A DNA stretch of 64,000 nucleotides from Nitrospirota bacterium (lineage in GTDB: Bacteria; Nitrospirota; Thermodesulfovibrionia; SZUA-242), in NCBI GenBank assembly GCA_016212095.1, contig JACRHH010000010.1, forward strand, positions 62,001-126,000, read 5' to 3'. Below are positions 1 through 8,465 of this stretch, one piece after another (the stretch's first letter is position 1; each line of letters begins with the position of its first letter). The translations under genes were made by a program, and so were the position numbers. The notes under the pieces were generated by a model that was not told the DNA's origin, made no database searches, and saw only the letters and a program-made list of their open reading frames with translations.

Positions 1-744
1 CTCGCTGCTCTTGGTGGCAGCCGTTACTATCACGGCATCCACCCCCCGCCCACGCGAAAACGCTTCAGCAGCCGCAACAGGGTCTTGTCCGATAGACAGA
101 TCAACGATATCTGCACCAAACTGTTGCGCCAGCGCCAACTTTTCCGGATCGAAATCCAGTCCCAACACGCGACAGCCATGAGCGCGCAACAATTGAACCG
201 TCATCAGACCGATCAATCCCAAGCCTGTCACCACCACCGCCTCCCCCAGTGTCGGCTGCGCCAAACGTATCCCTTGCAACGCAATCGCGCCGATTACCGT
301 AAAAGAGGCTTCATCATCCGACACGCCATCGGGCACCTTGGCGCACAGATTCAGCGGCACGCTCACCACCTCGGCATGCTTGCCGTTGGAAGCCACGCGG
401 TCACCTATTGAGAAGCCGGAAACTCCGCTTCCAAGCTCCATTACAGTGCCGACATTGCAATAGCCAAGCGGCAATGGTTGATCCAGTTTATTGAAAACTG
501 CCTCTATCGTAGGCATTAGGCCATCGGTTCTGATCTTGTCTAGAACCATGCGCACCTTGTCGGGCTGCTGGCGGGCTTTATCCAACCAGCCTGCCTTGCC
601 AAACTCCAACAACATGCGTTCCGTTCCGGCGGAAACCAGCGTGCGGGAGGAGCGAATAAGCAACTGTCCCCGCTGAACGGTTGGGCATGGTATTTCAGCG
701 GCCTCAGTCGCGCCCGTCTTGAGGGATTGAAGAATCTGTTTCAA
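1..744 (-). CDS. Bi-domain oxidoreductase (zinc-type alcohol dehydrogenase half), partial
   Basis: Reading the minus strand from a TTG at 744 gives an open frame of 248 codons that runs off the window start, so the C-terminus is missing. The product begins MKQILQSLKTG and has the GroES-like start (PCPTVQRGQLLIRSS), then a Rossmann segment (VVVTGLGLIGLMTVQLL) of a medium-chain dehydrogenase. This N-terminal pattern matches surface-polysaccharide proteins in which such a half is fused to a Gfo/Idh/MocA half; the second half would lie outside the window. No ATG or GTG is available in frame upstream, and GGGA sits 8 nt before the TTG, so the start is fairly firm. It follows the hisF-like gene by 31 nt and is probably co-transcribed. 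The substrate is unknown. Confidence 0.8.
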   Translation of the reverse strand, partial: MKQILQSLKTGATEAAEIPCPTVQRGQLLIRSSRTLVSAGTERMLLEFGKAGWLDKARQQPDKVRMVLDKIRTDGLMPTIEAVFNKLDQPLPLGYCNVGTVMELGSGVSGFSIGDRVASNGKHAEVVSVPLNLCAKVPDGVSDDEASFTVIGAIALQGIRLAQPTLGEAVVVTGLGLIGLMTVQLLRAHGCRVLGLDFDPEKLALAQQFGADIVDLSIGQDPVAAAEAFSRGRGVDAVIVTAATKSSE

Positions 745-775
745 TAATCTGTTCCCAATCTTTCCATATCCGGAA

Positions 776-1555
776 TCAGTCCAATCGGTGCGCTTGTGCA
801 GCAAGCGCATCTTTTTCAACCCGACTCGGATAGTTGATCAATACCGCCCGATAAACACCCTTGAATACAAACAGACTGCCAGCGGCGGCTCCCACAATCC
901 CGAACGCATCAATCAATTCACCGATGTCCTTGAGCGAACCCGCGCCACCAAGCACCGTTAGCGGCAGGGTGATCGATTCCCGGATCATGCGAGCAAGCGA
1001 CATATCGTAGCCTTTCATGACGCCGTCATTATCGATGGAGTTAACCACCACCTCTCCGGCGCCAAGACTTTCCATGAGCTTGGCAAATGCAACCGGACAC
1101 TTGCCTGTCGCCCTACCGCCGTTGTGAGTCCAGATTTCGTACTTGCCGTTTTTACCCTTCTTCACATCCATAACCACAACCACACTCTGACTGCCTACGA
1201 CCGCAGACATACCAGCAATAAGTTCGGGGTTGTCTACCGCTGCCGAACTAACGGCTACCTTCTCAACGCCAAGACTGATAATTCTTTCCACCTGTTCCAC
1301 GGTCTTGACTCCGCCGCCATAGCAAAGCGGCATCCGGCATTCCGCGGCAAGGTTCCTGATCCGGGCATAATCGGGCTCTTTGTTATATACGGAAGCATCG
1401 ATGTCTGAAACAATTAATTCATCCACTTCCTTCTCGTTGAAAATCTTGACCGCGTTGATCGGATCGCCCACATACTTTGGGTTTGCGAACTTCACAGTCT
1501 TGACGAGTCCGTTGTTCTTAATAAGCAGGCATGGGATTATTCTTGGACGCAGCAT
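776..1555 (-). CDS. hisF: HisF-like cyclase subunit of sugar amidotransferase (WbuZ type)
   Basis: A (beta/alpha)8 protein of about 259 residues starting MLRPRIIPCLL, with the HisF core signatures VSDIDAS, CYGGGVKT and TVLGGAGS. In histidine synthesis HisF uses ammonia from HisH to close the imidazole ring. In O-antigen loci this paralogue works with HisH and WbpG to amidate an N-acetyl group to an acetamidino group. The directly adjacent hisH and wbpG genes, and the absence of other his genes, favour the polysaccharide role. The open frame extends 14 codons upstream, but the ATG at 1555 begins just after the hisH stop and matches the family start. Assignment to the sugar role is inference from context. 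Confidence 0.88.
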   Translation of the reverse strand: MLRPRIIPCLLIKNNGLVKTVKFANPKYVGDPINAVKIFNEKEVDELIVSDIDASVYNKEPDYARIRNLAAECRMPLCYGGGVKTVEQVERIISLGVEKVAVSSAAVDNPELIAGMSAVVGSQSVVVVMDVKKGKNGKYEIWTHNGGRATGKCPVAFAKLMESLGAGEVVVNSIDNDGVMKGYDMSLARMIRESITLPLTVLGGAGSLKDIGELIDAFGIVGAAAGSLFVFKGVYRAVLINYPSRVEKDALAAQAHRLD

Positions 1556-1557
1556 AT

Positions 1558-2172
1558 TTATATCTCGGCAAAATTTTTCAGAAGCTGGATTCCCCATTGG
1601 TGGCTTTTCTCGGGGTGAAATTGCACTCCAAAGACGTTTCCCGATCGCACGCTTGATGCATACGTACCATTGTAGTCCGTAGCCGCCAGTATGTGATCCA
1701 AGTTCTGAGGCACGAAATAATACGAATGCAGAAAGTAAAAACGGGCGCCCGATCCAAGATTTCTGAACAGCCCCTCATCACTGCACGGCGACACATCGTT
1801 CCAGCCCATATGTGGAAGATGCGTCATCTGCGTAAACAATGAATCGTCGAATCTCCTGACTTCGGCGTCGATCCAGCCAAGGCCCGCCATAACGCCCTCA
1901 TCGCTCCTTTTGGCCATCATCTGCATGCCTACGCAAATGCCCAGAACCGGCCTGCCCTTCCTCTGCACCAACTCCTCAAGCTCATCCCTCATTCCGGATT
2001 CGTTCAAACGCGTCATCGCCCAGTCAAATGCTCCAACACCAGGCAGGATGATCTTTTCCGCGGCATGCAGTTCTTCCGGCGTAGAAACTATCTGTACTGC
2101 TATATTAAGCCGCTTATAGATATTGGCGAAGGCATTAATATTGCCCAATCCATAATTAACAATTGCAATCAT
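1558..2172 (-). CDS. hisH: HisH-like glutamine amidotransferase subunit
   Basis: Class I glutamine amidotransferase of 204 residues. The nucleophile motif GICVGMQ and the FHPEKS motif near the C-terminus (His and Glu of the triad) are both visible, so the glutaminase looks active. It should release ammonia from glutamine and channel it to the HisF-like partner encoded immediately downstream. The ATG overlaps the end of the wbpG-type gene by 4 nt (ATGA), which implies translational coupling. Together, wbpG, hisH and hisF correspond to the set used for acetamidino sugars such as ManNAc3NAmA in Pseudomonas O-antigens. A role in histidine synthesis cannot be excluded from sequence alone, but the neighbours argue against it. 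Confidence 0.88.
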   Translation of the reverse strand: MIAIVNYGLGNINAFANIYKRLNIAVQIVSTPEELHAAEKIILPGVGAFDWAMTRLNESGMRDELEELVQRKGRPVLGICVGMQMMAKRSDEGVMAGLGWIDAEVRRFDDSLFTQMTHLPHMGWNDVSPCSDEGLFRNLGSGARFYFLHSYYFVPQNLDHILAATDYNGTYASSVRSGNVFGVQFHPEKSHQWGIQLLKNFAEI

Positions 2173-3308
2173 CGTTTGCCGCCCAGTTGCAGACCCAAAA
2201 GTCTCATTAACCTGGAACCCACAGCATAGATATTCTCCTGAGATTTGTAGTCCCTGTACGATTTATTCGGATCATCCATATACCCCTGAAGTTCCTCCAC
2301 GGAAATCCCCAGCTTTGTAGCCACATATTCAAAATCCTGCGCGATGGTTTCTTCATCATACGGAGGGCTCGACAACTTCTCCAGAGCTTCAGCTCTCGTC
2401 ATCTGGTTGGTCAGTATCAGGCTGGAGTACTGCACCTTCCTCGTGTCGTACCCGAACTTCTTCGGCAACCAGTAGCCTTCATAAAACTTGGTGAACCTAG
2501 ACTCAAAATGCTTCTGGGGATAGGGTTGCCAGCCAAAGCTCTCTTCCAGCAGACGCATAGCGTCCGCTTTCATGTAGGGCAGGTAATTAAGTGGCGTAAC
2601 CACCTGTATCTTCTTGAAATACCGCAGATAAATCTTGTGCCTCAAAATGCTTGTTATCGGGAAATTTAGAAGCGGTTGCGTTCCGAATTTATCGTGTATG
2701 TCCAGCAATTGCATGGAATCGGACTGATAATACATCCATTCGACAGGGTTTCTTACACATTCGGTGGAATAATTTGCCCCAGTAAGAATGTACCGGACAT
2801 TATACTTCTCCGCGAAATTGTACATCGTAGCAAAGAAGGCATGATCCTGCGGAGTATCGATGTGGGGAACGCCGGACTTGAAGAACGCCAGTTGAAGGTC
2901 GCGCATCTCCTCCCAGTCGATCACTTCCGTATATAAGTCCAGTCCAAGCTTGTCAACCAGTTTTTCTATATTGTTTACAGCAATCTGCGAATTCCATCCG
3001 GCATCAACATGAAACACCAATGGCCGCAACCCAAGCATCTCTTTGGCAACATAGGTCAAATAGGAGCTGTCTATGCCCCCGCTCATGCCGATTATGCAGT
3101 CAAAATCCTTCCCAACTCCTTCTTTTTTGATTTTATCAATGATAACCTGAAGGCTCTGCCATCCTCTTTCGTCGGTATGCCAATTTGGCAGTATATCCAT
3201 GAAGAAGCCATTACAATGGTCACATACACCTTTATCATCGAAGGTTATTTTTGTATCAGTTGTGTCCATTACACAATTTGTGCATATTTGATATTTATTA
3301 ATGCTCAT
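2169..3308 (-). CDS. wbpG: N-acetyl sugar amidotransferase (WbpG family)
   Basis: About 379 residues starting MSINKYQICTNCVMDT. An N-terminal Cys pair (CTNCVMD) plus CDHCN looks like a zinc-binding knuckle. It is followed by the PP-loop ATP-pyrophosphatase motif GMSGGIDSSYL, which adenylates the substrate carbonyl before ammonia attack. This is the synthetase half of the WbpG/HisH/HisF system that converts an N-acetyl group on a nucleotide sugar or glycan to acetamidino. The ATG at 3308 has a good ribosome site (GGAGTGG) and lies inside the last codons of the upstream epimerase gene (11-nt overlap). The longer open frame to 3404 is mostly antisense-like sequence over that gene and was rejected as start. 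The target sugar is unknown. Confidence 0.88.
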   Translation of the reverse strand: MSINKYQICTNCVMDTTDTKITFDDKGVCDHCNGFFMDILPNWHTDERGWQSLQVIIDKIKKEGVGKDFDCIIGMSGGIDSSYLTYVAKEMLGLRPLVFHVDAGWNSQIAVNNIEKLVDKLGLDLYTEVIDWEEMRDLQLAFFKSGVPHIDTPQDHAFFATMYNFAEKYNVRYILTGANYSTECVRNPVEWMYYQSDSMQLLDIHDKFGTQPLLNFPITSILRHKIYLRYFKKIQVVTPLNYLPYMKADAMRLLEESFGWQPYPQKHFESRFTKFYEGYWLPKKFGYDTRKVQYSSLILTNQMTRAEALEKLSSPPYDEETIAQDFEYVATKLGISVEELQGYMDDPNKSYRDYKSQENIYAVGSRLMRLLGLQLGGKR

Positions 3309-4164
3309 ATTTTCCACTCCTGCCAAGTATTTTCGCAATGCCTTCGGCCAAGCTATTCTTTGGATGCCAACCCAAATCTTGCCTAGCCTTGGCAATGTCC
3401 GCATATACGTCCCGTATTTCGTTCTTGCGTGTCACGTTTTCACAAAAAATTTTTAGTGAGGTACCAGCCACAGACTGGATAATGCCAATGATCTCTTTCA
3501 CACTCAATGAACTGCCATATCCCAAATTGTAAACCCGACACCCTGCTGCGCTACCCATTGTGCATAGGAGACCATCAATCAAATCATCAATGTACAGGTA
3601 GTCCCTGCGTGGCGTCATATCCTTGACGCGAATGGATTGACCAGCCGTTACCTGGGAAACAATTTCTGGAATTAGGAAATGTGGCTTTTGCCCTGGTCCA
3701 TAAATATTGAATGGGCGAATGATGGTTACAGGAACATCAAAATGAGCCGCATAGAAGGAACACATGCCCTCAGCCATAAACTTGGACAGGGCATACGGAT
3801 TATTTGGTTCCATCCTGTCAGTTTCCTTGATTGGCAGGGATGCCGGAATGCCATATAAATAAGCGCTGACATACGTCATAGGTATTTTCAGCTTGCGACA
3901 CAGTTCAAGCACATTGACGGTGCCAGTCACATTCACACGCTGAAAATCCGCCGGATCCAGCCAGGAATCCGGCACATAGGTGCGTCCTGCAAGATGAAAC
4001 ACAAACTCCAATGAAGTTCCTTGGAACCGCTCTAGAGTTGCGGGATCAGCTATATCACCATCCGCACTGCTCAACTCAAGCACAGAGTGACCAGCATCTC
4101 GCAGAGCGCGCACGAGATGCAATCCGATAAAACCTCCAGAGCCTGTTACCAATATGCTGTTCAT
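3298..4164 (-). CDS. NAD-dependent epimerase/dehydratase (extended SDR)
   Basis: 288-residue extended short-chain dehydrogenase with the Rossmann glycine motif TGSGGFIG at the N-terminus and an intact catalytic YALSK. The C-terminal substrate lobe includes RRDYLYIDDL. It resembles GDP-4-keto-6-deoxy-mannose reductases and related nucleotide-sugar epimerases, but the exact reaction cannot be assigned. It abuts the nucleotidyltransferase gene upstream and overlaps the wbpG-type gene downstream, so it belongs to the same transcription unit. The likely role is a late step in making one of the nucleotide sugars of the polymer. Confidence 0.8.
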   Translation of the reverse strand: MNSILVTGSGGFIGLHLVRALRDAGHSVLELSSADGDIADPATLERFQGTSLEFVFHLAGRTYVPDSWLDPADFQRVNVTGTVNVLELCRKLKIPMTYVSAYLYGIPASLPIKETDRMEPNNPYALSKFMAEGMCSFYAAHFDVPVTIIRPFNIYGPGQKPHFLIPEIVSQVTAGQSIRVKDMTPRRDYLYIDDLIDGLLCTMGSAAGCRVYNLGYGSSLSVKEIIGIIQSVAGTSLKIFCENVTRKNEIRDVYADIAKARQDLGWHPKNSLAEGIAKILGRSGKYEH

Positions 4165-4875
4165 CTATTCGCCAATGAACCTGGTGCGCATGCTCTCGAA
4201 TTCATCAATCGCTTGAGCATAATCATCGGGTCTGCCGATATCCAGCCAGTAGCCTGAAAATTTGCGCACAGCCACGTTCTGTCCGGCGGCAATCATGTCA
4301 TACATGAGGTGATCAAACCCGTATGCCTTATCCGCAGGGATGAAAGCAAGAGCGCGCTTGGACATGACGTACACGCCCATGCTTACTTCATAATTCAAAC
4401 GTGGTTTTTCGCGCAAACCCAGCAGGCGTCCTTCAGCCGTTTCCAATACGCCGTAGTCAACCAGTTGTTCGCGGATATGGGAAGATATCGTGAACATCTC
4501 GTTGTGCCGGACGTGAGTCTCAAATAAATCCGCGTAATCAAGATCGGTAAGTATGTCGCCATTCATCACCAGAAAATCATCACTAAGGTCATCGATGAGC
4601 TTAAGAGGCCCCATGGTGCTAAGCGGTTTGTTTTCGAGCGAGTAATCGATTCGTATGCCCCACTTGCTGCCATCCATAAAAAAAGCCTTGATTATTTCAG
4701 CCTGGTGGTTTACCGCCATGGTAATGTGATCAAATCCAGCGGTGACAAGTTGCTTGACAATGACCTCAAGAATAGGGTATTCGCCAATCGGCATGAGCGG
4801 CTTTGGCAGCACCAGTGTGTAAGGACGAAGCCGCGTTCCTTTGCCGCCTGCAAGAATAATTGCCCGCTTAGACAT
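4165..4875 (-). CDS. Sugar-1-phosphate nucleotidyltransferase
   Basis: 236-residue NTP_transferase with the signature LAGGKGTRLRPYT and the lysine motif PKPLMPIG, so it should couple a sugar-1-phosphate to an NTP. It shows no CBS domains and no C-terminal left-handed helix, and is therefore shorter than GlmU- or PtmE-type enzymes. It overlaps the LegB-like gene by 8 nt and abuts the next SDR gene. In legionaminic-acid pathways a nucleotidyltransferase of this general type makes the activated GlcN or GlcNAc used by LegB, so a linked function is plausible, but base specificity cannot be read from the sequence. Confidence 0.82.
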   Translation of the reverse strand: MSKRAIILAGGKGTRLRPYTLVLPKPLMPIGEYPILEVIVKQLVTAGFDHITMAVNHQAEIIKAFFMDGSKWGIRIDYSLENKPLSTMGPLKLIDDLSDDFLVMNGDILTDLDYADLFETHVRHNEMFTISSHIREQLVDYGVLETAEGRLLGLREKPRLNYEVSMGVYVMSKRALAFIPADKAYGFDHLMYDMIAAGQNVAVRKFSGYWLDIGRPDDYAQAIDEFESMRTRFIGE

Positions 4876-5863
4876 TGTAGATATCCGCCTTATATTTCAC
4901 AAGATTAGACGCCTTAATGAACCAATCCACGGTTTCAGACAAACCGCGACGGAATCCATCCCGTCCGCCAAACCGGGGTTGCCAGCCCAATAATTCACGA
5001 GCTTTGTCATTGGATGCCCACAAACGCTCCACTTCACTCATTTCCGGCCTAAGACGCTGTTCGTCGCAGAGTATCTCGATCTCGACGCCCATCACCTCGG
5101 CAATTGCGCTTACGGTATCTCCTATCGATATTTCGAAGTTGCTGCCGATGTTAATAACCTCGCCCATGCCATTTTCAGACGCAAGGGCGGCCATAAAACC
5201 GGCAACTGTATCGCTAACATAGTTAAAATCCCTTGTAGGATGCACAGCACCTAACTTGATTTGCCGCTTGCCATTGGCGATCTGGGTGATAATGGTGGGG
5301 ATCACCGCCCTGCATGACTGGCGGGGGCCATATGTATTGAATGGTCTCAGCACAACCACAGGCGTGCCGAAAGACATGTAAAATGACAAGGCGATCTGAT
5401 CGGCTCCGATTTTGCTTGCGGAATAAGGCGATTGCCCCTGTAAAGGGTGATCCTCGGTGATAGGCACAAACCGCGCAGTCCCATAAACCTCGCTGGTAGA
5501 TGTGTGGACTACCCTGCCAATTCCAAGCTCGCGCGCTGCCTGCACCACATTGAGCGTGCCTTTAATGTTCGTGTCAATATAGGTATCTGGCGAGTGGTAT
5601 GAGTATGGGATGGCAATCAAAGCTGCCAGATGCAAAACCGCATCGCAATTTTGCATGGCTGTCTTGATTCCATGCGGATCCCGGACATCGCCCGGGAACA
5701 CCTCGAATTTGCCTTTCACATCCTGCGCGCAATCATCCAGCCACCCCCAGGAACTGAAGGAGTTGTATTGAACAAAGGCACGAACATCATGCCCATTGCG
5801 AACCAGCGCTTCTGTGAGATGAGAACCGATAAAACCGTCAGCACCTGTGACAAGAATTTTCAT
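4868..5863 (-). CDS. legB: LegB-like retaining sugar 4,6-dehydratase
   Basis: 331-residue extended SDR starting MKILVTGADGFIGSHL with the catalytic YSASK in the segment SPYSASKIGADQIALSF, which is typical of LegB-type NDP-GlcNAc 4,6-dehydratases. These remove water and give a 4-keto-6-deoxy sugar with retained C5 configuration, the first step of legionaminic-acid-type pathways. The adjoining nucleotidyltransferase and SDR genes fit such a branch. LegC, LegG and LegI homologues are not in the window, so either they lie further left or the product is a simpler amino-deoxy sugar. There is a 118-nt gap before the next upstream gene, in which no feature was seen. Confidence 0.75.
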   Translation of the reverse strand: MKILVTGADGFIGSHLTEALVRNGHDVRAFVQYNSFSSWGWLDDCAQDVKGKFEVFPGDVRDPHGIKTAMQNCDAVLHLAALIAIPYSYHSPDTYIDTNIKGTLNVVQAARELGIGRVVHTSTSEVYGTARFVPITEDHPLQGQSPYSASKIGADQIALSFYMSFGTPVVVLRPFNTYGPRQSCRAVIPTIITQIANGKRQIKLGAVHPTRDFNYVSDTVAGFMAALASENGMGEVINIGSNFEISIGDTVSAIAEVMGVEIEILCDEQRLRPEMSEVERLWASNDKARELLGWQPRFGGRDGFRRGLSETVDWFIKASNLVKYKADIYNV

Positions 5864-5981
5864 AATGGCTTCTCCATAATATAAGCGTTGCGCAAGCTCT
5901 CATAATAATTCCAATAACACCTTAATATTCAGTGCGTTATCATAGCAGTCCAATCGATTCTCACGCAAGCAGAAGGCATGT

Positions 5982-7079
5982 CTAACTATTGTAGAATAAA
6001 TCAGCCACTCTCTTCATTGTTCGTTCCTGATCGAGCAAATCAAGAGCCATCTGTGATGGGATATATGGTTCTTTTGTGATTGATTGTGCAAACTCGATAG
6101 CCTTATCAAACCACTCCTCATCCTCAAGATCAACAATGAATAATCTGGATCTCATACAGGAAGGCAGACTGTCAATCCACATATTGAAGGTTACGGCAAC
6201 ACAGCATCCACAGAATATCGCTTCATATACGCTTCTTGGTGATGAATCACTTTTAGGAATAGATATCGCCAGCAATGCCGATGAAAGCAACTCATAAACT
6301 GTATCCTTTGCTGGAAGCCGCCCCAAATCCAGATCGCCGGGATCAAGTTTTGACATAATTGTACGCTTATATTCCTCTTCCCAGAAAGGATAGCTGAATG
6401 ATAATGATGGTCTTGTCCTGGATTTCGCACGTCCGGCAAGAATTTCATCGATACGGTAAATCGGATACATCCCTCTAAAAGAATGGACGCCAGACCGTCC
6501 AACTCTGCGATTGGCTTTTTGCAGTATAGGGGGAACGTCAATGCCATTTTGTATAACAACTGCTTCCTTACCGCATAGTTCCCTAATTTTATTTTGCAAA
6601 CTGACGGAGTCAACAATAATATGAGTTGCAGCTTTTAATGATTTGCAGGCAAAATGCTTGTAAATTGATGACCTGTCTGGCCGAACCAACACCTCGCTAC
6701 CTTGAGGAGTGCCAATAAATTTGATCCCAGCCAGCCAGCACAAAAACATATAATACATTGTATGCGCATGATAAACGGCGTTTGGGTGCTTTCTGGCAAT
6801 TGTCCTGATTTTCAATATTTGTACGGGAGAAACAAGAAACTTAGCACTATTTCTCCACACGTTGCCCATGGTAGTCTGCTTCTTGAATAGCATCCAGTCG
6901 ATATTGTACAAGTTGATGATATCATCATCTTCTCGCACTATTTTGAGATGAGCTTCACTATCAATCAGGTCTGTTGCAAACAGAACCTTTCTATTGCTAC
7001 ATACTTTTTTTATAGCTCGGAACCAATCCATAGCATGGTAATCACGTGCATTTCCTATGAAAATTATATCATTTGCCAT
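5982..7079 (-). CDS. Glycosyltransferase, GT-B type
   Basis: About 365 residues beginning MANDIIFIGNARDYHAMDW. The layout looks like a two-domain GT-B glycosyltransferase: HAHTMYYMFLCWL and GTPQGSEVL in the N-terminal half, NGIDVPP at the hinge, and a C-terminal segment with IPKSDSSPRSVYEAIFCG, where the Glu and following residues resemble the donor-phosphate binding loop. It probably transfers one sugar during repeat-unit assembly on the cytoplasmic side of the membrane. An in-frame GTG lies 18 nt upstream, but GGGAG just before the ATG at 7079 favours the shorter form. Coding sequence is A+T-rich compared with the genes beyond 33 kb. Donor and acceptor are unknown. Confidence 0.7.
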   Translation of the reverse strand: MANDIIFIGNARDYHAMDWFRAIKKVCSNRKVLFATDLIDSEAHLKIVREDDDIINLYNIDWMLFKKQTTMGNVWRNSAKFLVSPVQILKIRTIARKHPNAVYHAHTMYYMFLCWLAGIKFIGTPQGSEVLVRPDRSSIYKHFACKSLKAATHIIVDSVSLQNKIRELCGKEAVVIQNGIDVPPILQKANRRVGRSGVHSFRGMYPIYRIDEILAGRAKSRTRPSLSFSYPFWEEEYKRTIMSKLDPGDLDLGRLPAKDTVYELLSSALLAISIPKSDSSPRSVYEAIFCGCCVAVTFNMWIDSLPSCMRSRLFIVDLEDEEWFDKAIEFAQSITKEPYIPSQMALDLLDQERTMKRVADLFYNS

Positions 7080-7139
7080 AACGCTCCCATGTCTCACTTG
7101 CCGGTCATTCGGGATGATTACCCGCCTGAAGGCATCTGA

Positions 7140-8465
7140 TTAGTTAGTCACCTTCCCCGGCTGAATAAATCCGACGCTGTTTGCATCTTTCAGGAAGCAA
7201 GTCCGGCGTGTAGTTCGCACGTGAAGCCACTTATCGCACATCACTCGAATCAGCGGAGAGGCATATAGAAAAGAAAATAATGCAGACTCAAATATTGTTG
7301 TTCTTTGGAATGTAAACATCAGAAGAGCAGGGAGGCTTACAAAAACACATGCCAACAATTTATTCCCGCAGTATCTTTTGAAAAAATATTTAATCGTAAT
7401 CGTCACAACCATCAAAGTGAATAGTGTATATCCGGCAAATCCCAGAATACCACCTTGAACAAACGCCACATAGAATGTAAGATTCGATCCATAGTATCTG
7501 CTGTTAGACTCTAAATCCGAAAGCGATTTTCCTATCAATTCAAATCCGAATGGATATCTGGCTAACGAACTAACAAAGTTATTTGCAAAATTATCAACGT
7601 TATCTTTCCGCACCACTGCCGATTCCCGGGTCGATTCTTGCTTTTCTTCATAACGAGTGTAGAAGTAGCTGATCGAACTCACAGATACGGATGTGATTAT
7701 TAATATCATTAGCAACCTTGCAATTAAAGGACTACGCGATTCATTGCACTTCCAAATCGCAAATAACACACACACAATCACCAACGATACAAAACCACCT
7801 AAAGAATCCGTCAAATAAATTGCTACAAGAAAAATAATTGATCCTGTTTTTTTTGAATGAACAAGCGCATAGGTCAAGCCGATTAAAAGGAACATTGCCG
7901 CTGTTCCCGGCTCCGCAAAAACACCATAATACCTGTAATGTATTTCGCCGTCATCCAGGCCGTGAAAAATACTTAAAACGCCTTTCAAGAATACTCCGCG
8001 ATCAGTCTCTATTACAGCAGGAACAATCATCCCGGAAAAGACAGCAATGTATTCAAACACCGTTATTACAGTCGTGATCAGCATGAATTGGTAATAGATA
8101 TCCCATGACTTCGATACATCAAGTTTTTTGTTAAATGGTATTGAGAGCGCAGCCATCCATGGCAATAAAATGCTAAACCATCCCAGGGCTTCAATGTTGA
8201 AGCTTCGCAATATATTAATAGTATAACCAATTACTATAAGCAAAATTGGAGCAATGTAATAATTATATACAGCCACATGTTTATTTCGAGCCATTGCAGA
8301 AATCATCAAAGCAAAAAAAGTGGATAGTATTATTACGTTTGCGACCCTTCCGACAGGCTTTATGCCCAAGCTATCCGGTATAACAGATACTTGAAATATT
8401 AAAACGCTTACCAACACAATTGAAAAATATGGTGGCCACCTCCAAGAAACGGCACGGACATTCAT
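7140..8465 (-). CDS. O-antigen polymerase-like membrane protein (Wzy candidate)
   Basis: 441 residues, almost entirely hydrophobic, with roughly ten to eleven membrane-spanning stretches and a larger polar loop in the second half (around TRYEEKQESTRESAVVRKD). This topology and its place amid glycosyltransferases are what is expected for Wzy, which joins lipid-linked repeat units in the periplasm. Sequence conservation in Wzy proteins is low, so the call rests on topology and context. The gene overlaps the upstream glycosyltransferase gene by 4 nt. It is the most A+T-rich long gene in the window, consistent with recent transfer of the locus. Confidence 0.7.
   Translation of the reverse strand: MNVRAVSWRWPPYFSIVLVSVLIFQVSVIPDSLGIKPVGRVANVIILSTFFALMISAMARNKHVAVYNYYIAPILLIVIGYTINILRSFNIEALGWFSILLPWMAALSIPFNKKLDVSKSWDIYYQFMLITTVITVFEYIAVFSGMIVPAVIETDRGVFLKGVLSIFHGLDDGEIHYRYYGVFAEPGTAAMFLLIGLTYALVHSKKTGSIIFLVAIYLTDSLGGFVSLVIVCVLFAIWKCNESRSPLIARLLMILIITSVSVSSISYFYTRYEEKQESTRESAVVRKDNVDNFANNFVSSLARYPFGFELIGKSLSDLESNSRYYGSNLTFYVAFVQGGILGFAGYTLFTLMVVTITIKYFFKRYCGNKLLACVFVSLPALLMFTFQRTTIFESALFSFLYASPLIRVMCDKWLHVRTTRRTCFLKDANSVGFIQPGKVTN

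Noticed and set aside
5864-5981. Small gene or RNA in the gap between the LegB-like gene and the glycosyltransferase gene
   Set aside because: No open frame with a ribosome site and no stable hairpin with a T-run was seen.
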